From assembly GCA_041484845.1 (NCBI GenBank), contig JBGPIK010000090.1:1-18754 (forward strand): DNA of 18,754 nucleotides, given 5' to 3'. Shown piece by piece: positions 1 to 5,624 of this stretch. The DNA is from JBGPIK01 sp041484845. GTDB taxonomy: Bacteria > Desulfobacterota > Binatia > UBA9968. A program made the translations under genes and the position numbers. The notes under the pieces are model-generated. The model was not told the origin of the DNA. It did not search any database and worked only from the letters and a program-made list of their open reading frames with translations. Each line of letters begins with the position of its first letter. The stretch's first letter is position 1.

Positions 1-1
1 A

Positions 2-778
2 GCTGAAACTCACGGGATTCCTGTGGCTGCTCCGGAAAAAATTCGTGACCCGGCTTTTTTAAAAACGCTCCAGGAGTGGAAGCCTCAACTGATCGTCGTC
101 GTCGCATACGGCCGGATCCTTCCGGCGAGCATTCTTCGGCTAGCACCATACGGATGCTTGAATGTTCACTATTCGCTATTGCCCAAGTATCGCGGCGCTG
201 CGCCCGCGGCTTGGACGATTATTAACGGCGAACCAAGGGGCGGTGTCACAACCATGCAACTTGTTGAAAAAATGGATGCCGGACCCATTTATCTCCAAGA
301 GGAAGTTGCGCTCGCGGCGGATGAAACCACCGGCTCGTTACAGGCTAAGCTTACACCCGTCGGCGCCTGTTTGCTGCTGGAAACGATTGGAAAAATTAAA
401 GAAGAGTCTATCGCACCGCGCGCGCAGGATGATACTCAGGTCACTTTCGCCCCGCTAATTAAAAAAGAGGATGGGCTGATCGATTGGACGCGAGCCGCGA
501 CTGAAATTGAACGGCGCGTACGCGGCTTCAATCCCTGGCCATCGGCATACACTTACATTCGGGGTAAACTGCTGAAAGTGCACCGCGCCGCGGTTGTGGC
601 TGAGGCTCAGATGGCGGGCAGCCCGGGCGAAGTCATTAGAGCTGATAGCCACGGATTCTGGGTGGCCAGTGGCTCCGGCGCGCTTAGCCTTGAAGAAGTG
701 CAATTGGAGAACAAGAACCGCCTCTCCGGGATAGAGTTCCTAAGAGGAGCAAGGATTCAAAGCGGTGACCGCCTCTAG
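2..778 (+). CDS. fmt: Methionyl-tRNA formyltransferase, 5' end missing
   Basis: Fmt transfers a formyl group from 10-formyltetrahydrofolate to Met-tRNAfMet so that translation can start. The frame is open from base 2, so the true start lies outside the window; 258 residues are present, against about 315 in the E. coli enzyme, so roughly the first 55-60 are missing. Seen: the catalytic segment NVHYSLLPKYRGAAP (Asn and His at bases 161-169), the active-site Asp in KMDAGP, and the C-terminal domain with IDWTRAATEIERRVRGFNPWP typical of the tRNA-binding part. The Tyr after the catalytic His is usually Gly or Ala, a mild variation. The gene overlaps rsmB by 14 bases, which implies a shared transcript and likely translational coupling. 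Identification is secure. Confidence 0.95.
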   Translation, partial: AETHGIPVAAPEKIRDPAFLKTLQEWKPQLIVVVAYGRILPASILRLAPYGCLNVHYSLLPKYRGAAPAAWTIINGEPRGGVTTMQLVEKMDAGPIYLQEEVALAADETTGSLQAKLTPVGACLLLETIGKIKEESIAPRAQDDTQVTFAPLIKKEDGLIDWTRAATEIERRVRGFNPWPSAYTYIRGKLLKVHRAAVVAEAQMAGSPGEVIRADSHGFWVASGSGALSLEEVQLENKNRLSGIEFLRGARIQSGDRL

Positions 779-2135
779 TGAGGGCACAGACAAAAGCGTT
801 CGTCAGCTCGCAAGCGAAATTTTGCTCAAAGTCGATACGCGAAGAGCTTACGCCGATTTGCTGCTTGATCACGCTTTTAAGAGCACAGCCCTCGGCGAGC
901 GTGACCGCGCATTGCTCACCGAAATCACTTATGGAACGCTGCGGTGGCGCGGTACAATCGATGCCCATTTGAATCGCCAGCTTCGTCGTCCGCTCGCCGA
1001 CGCCGATCCATTCCTCAAAAACCTGCTGCGCATAACTCTGTACCAGCTGCTTTTTCTCGATAGAGTTCCTCCCTATGCCGCGGTCAATGAAGCCGTGGAA
1101 TTGGCAAAAGCCCGAAGCGGAGTCAGAGAAGGACGGTTTGTCAATGGAGTTCTCCGCAATTTTTTGAGATCCAACGGCGGAGCGGTGGAATCTCAACTCG
1201 CCGATGGTTCAATATCGGCAATGGCGATTAAGGATTCCCATCCCGAATGGCTGGTGCGGCGCTGGGTTGAACAGTTTGGCCGGAAAAATGCGGCGGCGCT
1301 CATGCGCGCCAATAATGAAAAACCGCCCCTTGCCTTGCGCGTAAATCTCCGCCGGACGAGCAGGAAAGCCGTGCTAGATCAGCTGCGGGAGAACGGTATT
1401 TCAGCTGAACCGACTCCGCGGTCACCCCAAGGTATAATCATAAACTCGGGCGGCGTTCTGGAGCGTATTGTCGGTTTCCGGGAAGGTCTCTTTCAGGTTC
1501 AAAGTGAGGCGTCGCAACTGATCGTATATTTATTAGCGCCACGTCCCGGCGAGCGCATTCTAGACGCCTGCGCCGCGCCCGGCGGCAAGACCACACATAT
1601 CGCCGAATTGATGGAAGATTCGGGCGAGCTTGTTGCAACCGATAAGTCGGCGAAAGGCATAGACAAAATTCGCGAGAACCTCACTAGGCTCGGGCTCACA
1701 TCCGTTTGTACTTTACGGACCGATGTAAGTCATGAATTGAGCGTTTCTTACCATAATCCCTATGACCGTATTTTGGTCGATGCGCCGTGTAGCGGCTTCG
1801 GCACGCTTCGATCTCATCCGGAAATCAAATGGCAGCGAGACGAAAGTGACATCAGACGACTCAGCCGGTTGCAGGCGACAATCCTCAGCCGAGTCGCTCC
1901 TCTCGTAAAGCCGGGTGGTGTTCTAGTTTATTCAACGTGTACTCTGATAAGGGAGGAAAATGAGCAAGTCGTGCAAAATTTTCTCCTAACGCACCAGCAG
2001 TTTGAATTGCAGAATGCTGCAAGTTATCTTCCTCCCACCGCCAAGTCCATGGTGCATGAAAACCATTTTTTGGCCCTACCGCACCGCGATAACACCGACG
2101 GGTTCTTTGCCGCTCGCATGAGAAAGGTTGCGTGA
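765..2135 (+). CDS. rsmB: 16S rRNA (cytosine-967-C5)-methyltransferase
   Basis: RsmB methylates C5 of cytosine 967 of 16S rRNA using S-adenosylmethionine. The 456-residue protein has the usual two-part build. Residues about 10-135 form a NusB-like RNA-binding domain (ASEILLKVDTRRAYADLLLD, then NEAVELAK and FVNGVLRNFLR). A Rossmann methyltransferase domain follows, with the SAM motif DACAAPGGKT (267-276), the catalytic motif DAPCSGFG (Cys342) and the second Cys in STCTLIREENE (Cys392). The GTG start overlaps the end of fmt, and the nearest purine-rich stretch (AGAGGAGC) lies rather far upstream, so initiation probably depends on fmt translation. rpe begins on the base right after the stop codon. 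Length and motifs are normal for the family. Confidence 0.95.
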   Translation: MTASSEGTDKSVRQLASEILLKVDTRRAYADLLLDHAFKSTALGERDRALLTEITYGTLRWRGTIDAHLNRQLRRPLADADPFLKNLLRITLYQLLFLDRVPPYAAVNEAVELAKARSGVREGRFVNGVLRNFLRSNGGAVESQLADGSISAMAIKDSHPEWLVRRWVEQFGRKNAAALMRANNEKPPLALRVNLRRTSRKAVLDQLRENGISAEPTPRSPQGIIINSGGVLERIVGFREGLFQVQSEASQLIVYLLAPRPGERILDACAAPGGKTTHIAELMEDSGELVATDKSAKGIDKIRENLTRLGLTSVCTLRTDVSHELSVSYHNPYDRILVDAPCSGFGTLRSHPEIKWQRDESDIRRLSRLQATILSRVAPLVKPGGVLVYSTCTLIREENEQVVQNFLLTHQQFELQNAASYLPPTAKSMVHENHFLALPHRDNTDGFFAARMRKVA

Positions 2136-2801
2136 ATGAGACCCATCAAAGTCGCTCCTTCAATTCTGTCCGCCGATTTTAGCCGCCTTAAGGAAGAAAT
2201 CGAGGCCGTCGAAGCCGCTGGCGCCGACTGGCTCCACGTTGATGTGATGGATGGCCACTTCGTGCCGAACATCACAATCGGACCCGTGGTCGTAGAGTGG
2301 GTACGAAAGGTAACGCGCATACCGGTGGATGTTCATCTCATGATCACCGATCCTGATAAATACGCCCCTGAATTCGTCAAAGCCGGCGCCGACTGGATTT
2401 CGGTCCACCCCGATACCTGCGAGAACCCAAACCTAACATTGGAAAAGATACGCAAACTGGGCGCAAGGGCGTCAATCGCAGTGAATCCCGATGTCCCCGT
2501 AACAAAGGTTGAGGGCTGCTTAGCCGCAGTGGACATGGTGCTGATGATGACGGTCTTTCCCGGTTTCGGTGGGCAGCCCTTTATTCCCGAGGTCTTGTCC
2601 AAGATTAAAGAGGTTAGAGAAATCATCGATCAGCGAAAGCCCGGTGTCCTCCTGGAAGCCGACGGCGGCATTAAGGCCGATAATATTCATCGCGTCGTCG
2701 AAGCCGGTGCCGATGTGATTGTCTCGGGGTCCGGGATCTTCAAGACCCCGAGCTATTCGGAAACGATTAAGCAAATGCGCGAGGCGGCAAGGCTATTTTA
2801 A
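2136..2801 (+). CDS. rpe: Ribulose-phosphate 3-epimerase
   Basis: Rpe interconverts D-ribulose 5-phosphate and D-xylulose 5-phosphate in the pentose phosphate or Calvin pathways. The 221-residue TIM-barrel protein carries all the family signatures: APSILSADFSRL at the N terminus, HVDVMDGHFVPNITIGP with metal ligands His34 and Asp36, VHLMI with His67, the phosphate-binding loop region FPGFGGQPF, and EADGGIK with Asp176 as a further metal/catalytic residue. GSGIF near the C terminus is part of the phosphate gripper. The more common NPGFGGQ is FPGFGGQ here. The ATG sits directly after the TGA of rsmB, so it is the third gene of the fmt-rsmB-rpe unit. The tRNA-Pro gene starts 42 bases downstream with no clear terminator in between. 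Confidence 0.96.
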   Translation: MRPIKVAPSILSADFSRLKEEIEAVEAAGADWLHVDVMDGHFVPNITIGPVVVEWVRKVTRIPVDVHLMITDPDKYAPEFVKAGADWISVHPDTCENPNLTLEKIRKLGARASIAVNPDVPVTKVEGCLAAVDMVLMMTVFPGFGGQPFIPEVLSKIKEVREIIDQRKPGVLLEADGGIKADNIHRVVEAGADVIVSGSGIFKTPSYSETIKQMREAARLF

Positions 2802-2843
2802 CGCCTGTTGTTTTCTCCCCTCGGTGTGTTACGTTTACCGAGT

Positions 2844-2920
2844 CGGGGCGTGGCTCAGCATGGTAGAGCGCACGGTTCGGGACCGTGAAGTCGGTGGTTC
2901 AAATCCACTCGCCCCGACCA
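2844..2920 (+). tRNA. tRNA-Pro (anticodon CGG)
   Basis: A 77-base tRNA with a perfect 7-bp acceptor stem (CGGGGCG with CGCCCCG), discriminator A and encoded CCA. The anticodon arm CACGG-TTCGGGA-CCGTG gives anticodon CGG, which reads the proline codon CCG; G37 is also usual for tRNA-Pro. The D-arm GGCTCAGCATGGTAGAGC and the T-loop TTCAAAT are normal. A short hairpin (CTCGGT at 2820-2825 with ACCGAG at 2837-2842) sits just before the tRNA. The 3' end from base 2896 is the attachment site of the integrated element, and the gene stays intact after integration. Confidence 0.97.
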
Positions 2921-4150
2921 TTTACTTCCACCTACATTTTCAACTACTTCGGCCATCGTGTCATCGGTCCCTTCGCGTAGGGTTTCGGAAAAGGTTTCGG
3001 TTTTTGCCCCGAAAAGGCGCTCTAACTGCTCTCTCGAATCGCTGTTGATATAGCGCCCATAGTGCTTCTCGATCATCGCCACCGACGTCCCGCAATACTC
3101 AGCCAACCACTTGATGTTAAGCCCTTGGGATAATCCAATCGAAATGAAAGTGTGGCGCGTCGCGTAGAATTTTCTTGGCCTCACGTTGCAAGCCCTCAGC
3201 GCCCTGTACCAATATTTCTTTCGCCATTTATCCTCGTTTATAGGCCGTCCTTCGCTGTTCTTGAATACGAAGTCCGTCTCAGTAACGTGCAAGGGCTTAA
3301 TAGCCCTCAGCGCCTCAATGACGGGTATTCCCAGCGCAATCACCCGCTCGCTTGCCGTCGTTTTTGTCGGGCCGTCCTCGCCCATGTAGTGCGACTTGCT
3401 GATTGACAAACTACCGGCTTTCAAGTCGATGTCGCCCCATCTAAGCGCTATGATCTCGCTTTGCCTCGCGCCAGTTCCAAACAGGGTTGCAACGAAGGGA
3501 TAATAGAAACCGTGTTTCGCTCGGAACTGATTCAAGATAATGTCGCGCTCTTCCGCCGTGAAAGGATCGGGTTTCGGTGTCGCTAGACGCTGCCACTTCA
3601 GGTTGGCGAAATGATCCACTAATCCAAGGTTAGTTTTTTCCGCCCGCGCATCTCGCATCATGGCCCGGAAAGTCCCGTCGATGATGTTCCGGCAAGACTT
3701 CAAGCTAAGGCCGCCCACTTGATTGAGACTCGCCCGGAAAACGTCAAGCGCCGTCAAATCGACTTCGACAAGGCGCTTAGTCTCAAAGTTCGGCAAGATA
3801 TATCGGCGGAACTGCCGAACGTAATCATGGTGAAGCCCTGGGCGCACAAAAGGCGGTTTCCTGCGCTCTATCCAGTCCCGGTAATACTCGCCAACGGTTA
3901 GGCTCTTATCATCGGCCTGCGCGTCGCTCTTCGGCCTGAAGTCATCGGCCCGGTTCCCTTCGGGAAACCACGTCAGATAGTTGAACGTCCCGGCTTCCAT
4001 CGCTTCCGACATTCTCAGCGCGTCCGCTTCCGCCTTAAGCCGGTTCCTCGGTGTATCCTTCCACCGCGTCCCTTCCCACGACTCCCGCCCGTCCCAATAT
4101 AGCCGGAAAGCCAAAAAGCCGTGACGGTTCACTTTTACCTTGCAAGCCAT
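2855..4150 (-). CDS. int: Tyrosine recombinase/integrase, DUF3596 type
   Basis: Site-specific recombinase expected to integrate and excise the element at tRNA-Pro. The 431-residue protein starts with a DUF3596 arm-binding domain (residues about 5-66, with GRESWEGTRWKDTPRNRLKAE and GTFNYLTWFPEG), followed by a SAM-like core-binding domain (about 85-185) and the catalytic domain. Catalytic residues seen: Arg229 in GTGARQSE, Lys263 in GPTKTTASER, Tyr329-x2-Arg332 as the HxxR box (YATRHTF; Tyr in place of the first His is common), Thr355 at the usual His/Trp position, and the nucleophile Tyr364 in EKHYGRY. The ATG overlaps the stop of the XRE gene by one base (TAATG). The last 20 or so residues are read from the antisense strand of tRNA-Pro (WSGRVDLNHRLHGPEP) and the stop lies inside the tRNA gene, so this tail is a product of integration. 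Confidence 0.94.
   Translation of the reverse strand: MACKVKVNRHGFLAFRLYWDGRESWEGTRWKDTPRNRLKAEADALRMSEAMEAGTFNYLTWFPEGNRADDFRPKSDAQADDKSLTVGEYYRDWIERRKPPFVRPGLHHDYVRQFRRYILPNFETKRLVEVDLTALDVFRASLNQVGGLSLKSCRNIIDGTFRAMMRDARAEKTNLGLVDHFANLKWQRLATPKPDPFTAEERDIILNQFRAKHGFYYPFVATLFGTGARQSEIIALRWGDIDLKAGSLSISKSHYMGEDGPTKTTASERVIALGIPVIEALRAIKPLHVTETDFVFKNSEGRPINEDKWRKKYWYRALRACNVRPRKFYATRHTFISIGLSQGLNIKWLAEYCGTSVAMIEKHYGRYINSDSREQLERLFGAKTETFSETLREGTDDTMAEVVENVGGSKWSGRVDLNHRLHGPEPCALPC
2896..2923 (+). repeat. attL core (28-bp direct repeat, copy 1)
   Basis: The core runs from the T arm of tRNA-Pro (GGTTCAAATCC) through the acceptor stem and CCA and three T residues beyond. It is identical to bases 12086-12113. 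Immediately outside the core the two copies diverge on both sides (T against G on the left, A against C on the right). A tRNA 3' end is a classic target of tyrosine integrases. Confidence 0.93.
2981..3007. repeat. Possible integrase arm-type sites, left end
   Basis: GGTTTCGG occurs twice in tandem (2981-2988 and 2993-3000, 12-base period). The second copy is part of a 15-mer, GGTTTCGGTTTTTGC (2993-3007), that recurs exactly at 11947-11961 near the other end of the element. These lie 58-84 bases inside attL. DUF3596 integrases carry an arm-binding domain, so such sites are expected. The repeats also encode ETFSET of the integrase, and another GGTTTCGG exists at 3570-3577, which weakens the call. 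Confidence 0.4.
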
Positions 4151-4338
4151 TACCGTTTCTTCTTTCCCTGGCTTCGCTCCGCAACGTACTTCAAAGCCAG
4201 CTCGGCAATCTTAGGTATTGGGGTCTCGCCAGTTTCCCACCGCGTCAAGCTGCGAATCGTAACGTCGATCTCTCTCGATAGACTCGCTTGCGTGTGCCCG
4301 ATGGTTTCGCGAAGTTTCTTGAATTCAATCCCGGTCAC
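4150..4338 (-). CDS. XRE-family HTH regulator, leaderless GTG start
   Basis: A 62-residue DNA-binding protein of the lambda Cro/C1 (XRE) fold, read as VTGIEFKKLRETIGHTQASLSREIDVTIRSLTRWE from the GTG, then a basic tail (ERSQGKKKR). The segment TQASLSREIDVTIRSLTRWETGE is the helix-turn-helix with the usual WE-x-G-E ending. The frame stays open to base 4494, but homology begins at the GTG and a good promoter ends exactly there, so the longer form is rejected. The stop overlaps the ATG of int by one base, so the two are translationally coupled. It probably represses its own operon and perhaps the divergent hicBA promoter, thereby controlling integrase level; that role is inferred from position. 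Confidence 0.8.
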   Translation of the reverse strand: MTGIEFKKLRETIGHTQASLSREIDVTIRSLTRWETGETPIPKIAELALKYVAERSQGKKKR

Positions 4339-4373
4339 GTTACTTTTATAGACGCATTGTCCACTAACGTCAA
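4338..4373 (-). promoter_or_regulatory. Promoter of the XRE-int operon
   Basis: On the minus strand, TTGACG (4373-4368) and TATAAA (4350-4345) are separated by exactly 17 bases, close to the sigma70 consensus. The seventh base after the -10 box is the G of the GTG start codon at 4338, so the mRNA should begin at or within a base of the start codon (leaderless). No Shine-Dalgarno sequence precedes the GTG, which agrees. Confidence 0.7.
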
Positions 4374-4452
4374 GTCCCATCGAGCAGCTTCGTAAAAGCG
4401 TACCCGTGATCGCAAAAGGAAGGGCGATGGCCGTTTCGTCCATAAGCCGCAT

Positions 4453-4488
4453 TTGACAGGCGCCGACTGATCGCATAGGCTTTTGATC
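4453..4488 (+). promoter_or_regulatory. Promoter of the hicB-hicA operon
   Basis: TTGACA (4453-4458, perfect -35), a 17-base spacer and TAGGCT (4476-4481, weak -10). The ATG of hicB at 4489 lies eight bases after the -10 box, so this transcript too may be leaderless. An imperfect operator candidate, ATCGC-N10-GCGAT (4409-4428), lies between the two divergent promoters. Confidence 0.55.
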
Positions 4489-4725
4489 ATGCACCGAATC
4501 GAAGTCAAAGCCGAATGGGACGCAGAGGCCAAGGTTTGGGTGGCCACTAGCGACGATCTACCCGGCCTTGTAACCGAGGCCGAGACCGTCGAAGCGCTCC
4601 AGCGAAAACTTGCAATCATGATTCCCGAACTGCTCGAAGCCAACGGCACTCTCGACGCGGAAGTCCATGAGATTCCGCTGAACCTGATCGCTCATCGGGA
4701 AGCGATGATTTCGCTTCGTGGCTGA
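4489..4725 (+). CDS. HicB-like antitoxin (DUF1902 family)
   Basis: Predicted antitoxin partner of the downstream HicA-like toxin. The 78-residue protein MHRIEVKAEWDAEAKVWVATSDDLPGLVTEAETVEALQRKL matches the DUF1902/HicB partial RNase H-like fold (strand, then W-A-T-S-D-D-L-P-G-L, then E-A-x-T and a helix). The start is the ATG at 4489; a TTG two codons upstream is possible, but the family begins at MHRIEV. Its TGA overlaps the ATG of the toxin by one base (TGATG), the tight coupling usual in such pairs. It is antitoxin-first, unlike the classic toxin-first hicAB order. No DNA-binding domain is visible in this short protein, so autoregulation might rest on another factor such as the neighbouring XRE protein (inference). 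Confidence 0.82.
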   Translation: MHRIEVKAEWDAEAKVWVATSDDLPGLVTEAETVEALQRKLAIMIPELLEANGTLDAEVHEIPLNLIAHREAMISLRG

Positions 4726-4919
4726 TGGGCGACTTTTCCCCCGACGTAAAGAAAATCCTCAAAGCCCACGGTTGTTACTGGGTTCGCAGCGGCAAAGGCG
4801 ACCATGAGATTTGGTACAGCCCACTCACCAAGCGGCATGTCACCGTCGACGGCAAAATCTTGTCGCGCCACACCGCCAACGCAATCCTGAAGCAAGCCGG
4901 CTTGGAAAAACAGTTCTAA
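4725..4919 (+). CDS. HicA-like mRNA interferase toxin
   Basis: A 64-residue protein of the HicA/YcfA family, small dsRBD-like RNases that cleave mRNA and are neutralised by a HicB partner. Seen: FSPDVKKILKAHGCYWVRSGKGDHEIW with the catalytic His27 in GDHEIW, a VTVDGKI strand, and the terminal SRHTANAILKQAGL typical of the family. Length is normal. It overlaps the antitoxin by one base. It probably stabilises the element in the host or acts as a phage-responsive module. It ends 13 bases before the stop of the convergent HTH gene. Confidence 0.88.
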   Translation: MGDFSPDVKKILKAHGCYWVRSGKGDHEIWYSPLTKRHVTVDGKILSRHTANAILKQAGLEKQF

Positions 4920-4932
4920 CCTCGGTAAATCT

Positions 4933-5187
4933 CTATTCAGCATAAGACGTTCTAAGTTTGTACCCGCGCGCCATCGGGATTGCATCGTCGCTTCCTGTTT
5001 CCGGCTCTTGGGCTTGCTCCAACCACGCAACCACGGCGGACCACTTGAAACGCGGCCCCATGCCCGGCGGGCTAAAATAATGGACGCCCTTACGGAAGGC
5101 GCCCGAATGCATCTTGTTTTTGATAGTCTTTCGCGCAAGCTTCAACCGCGTGGCGACTTCAGAGATTGTTAGATACTCTTCACTCAT
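4933..5187 (-). CDS. Excisionase/AlpA-like HTH protein
   Basis: An 84-residue protein opening with LTISEVATRLKLARKTIKNKMHSGAFRKGVHYFSPPGMGPRFKWSAVVAWLE, a winged MerR-type helix-turn-helix of the HTH_17 (excisionase/AlpA) class. Such proteins act as directionality factors for tyrosine integrases or as transcription activators of satellite genes. It is the last gene of the leftward replication operon. AAGGG abuts the ATG with no spacer, so translation may rely on coupling with the upstream 85-residue gene, whose stop is 16 bases away. Which role (Xis or regulator) applies cannot be told from sequence; it is one of two such proteins in the element. Confidence 0.8.
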   Translation of the reverse strand: MSEEYLTISEVATRLKLARKTIKNKMHSGAFRKGVHYFSPPGMGPRFKWSAVVAWLEQAQEPETGSDDAIPMARGYKLRTSYAE

Positions 5188-5202
5188 CCCTTAAAGATCG
5201 CC

Positions 5203-5460
5203 TCAACCATGCCGGCCCAGCCGTCGCGACTTCCAGCGCCGAAGCATTGCTAAGTTTTCCGCAACTCGATCCGGTGAAAGCTCAATCCCAAACAACCGGC
5301 GCCACACCTCGCAGATTCGCGCCACCTCGCCCGGCTCGGCTTCGGTTAGGACGGCGACGGCGAGGCGCTCAACCGGTTGAATGTCGGCAGCTCTTTCGCC
5401 CGGCGCGCTACCGTCACGAAGAACGGCCAAGGCTCGTTTTACTATTTCGCTTTGTTGCAT
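5203..5460 (-). CDS. Unrecognised 85-residue protein in replication operon
   Basis: I do not recognise this protein. It is soluble, with a charged, helical composition (MQQSEIVKRALAVLRD, then RLAVAVLTEAEPGEVARICEVWRRLFGIEL, then a basic tail RRWKSRRLGRHG). It lies between the primase and the terminal HTH gene, all in one direction, so it is probably co-transcribed and may have an accessory replication or regulatory role. AAGGGGAG directly touches the ATG, an unusually short spacing. Reality as a gene is supported by the operon position, the absence of a better frame on either strand and a sensible protein composition. Confidence 0.65.
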   Translation of the reverse strand: MQQSEIVKRALAVLRDGSAPGERAADIQPVERLAVAVLTEAEPGEVARICEVWRRLFGIELSPDRVAENLAMLRRWKSRRLGRHG

Positions 5461-5480
5461 CTCCCCTTATGCTCCGCTTT

Positions 5481-5624
5481 CAAACCGTCCGAACCGTCCG
5501 GCGCCCCACTCCCATGCGGGTTTGCGCCTCTTTTCACAACCGTCCAAAAAGTCCTTTTCGGACACTTCATAAATCAAGCTCAAGTCCGCGCCCAGCTCGG
5601 CTCTCGGACACTTCGGACGGTTTG
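5481..5624. repeat. Iteron-like repeat cluster, possible replication origin
   Basis: The octamer AACCGTCC occurs at 5483-5490, 5492-5499 and 5538-5545, and inverted (GGACGGTT) at 5615-5622. The first and last copies are part of a perfect 13-bp inverted repeat (CAAACCGTCCGAA 5481-5493; TTCGGACGGTTTG 5612-5624). In addition TCGGACACTTC occurs at 5558-5568 and 5604-5614. The cluster fills the gap after the primase gene and reaches into its 3' end. Repeat clusters next to primase-helicase genes often serve as origins in P4-like elements; that function is inference. Confidence 0.5.

Noticed and set aside
2820..2842. Terminator after rpe
   Set aside because: The 6-bp stem has a long loop and no T-run, and it abuts the tRNA gene; at best a leader hairpin.
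2855..2920. Functional conserved C-terminal domain of int (WSGRVDLNHR)
   Set aside because: This peptide is simply the antisense translation of the tRNA 3' half, seen wherever a frame crosses a tRNA gene; it is not evidence of a domain.
2719..3048. Rightward open frame across rpe, tRNA-Pro and the int 3' end
   Set aside because: It passes through the tRNA gene (giving the familiar GGSNPLAPT peptide) and is antisense to int; no homology or ribosome site.
4150..4494. Longer 114-residue form of the XRE regulator
   Set aside because: Residues before VTGIEF have no HTH-family counterpart, would overlap the hicBA promoter, and the promoter at 4345-4373 lies inside that extension.
5481..5624. CRISPR array
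   Set aside because: Repeats are only 8-13 bases, irregularly spaced and in both orientations; no spacer-repeat periodicity and no cas genes.
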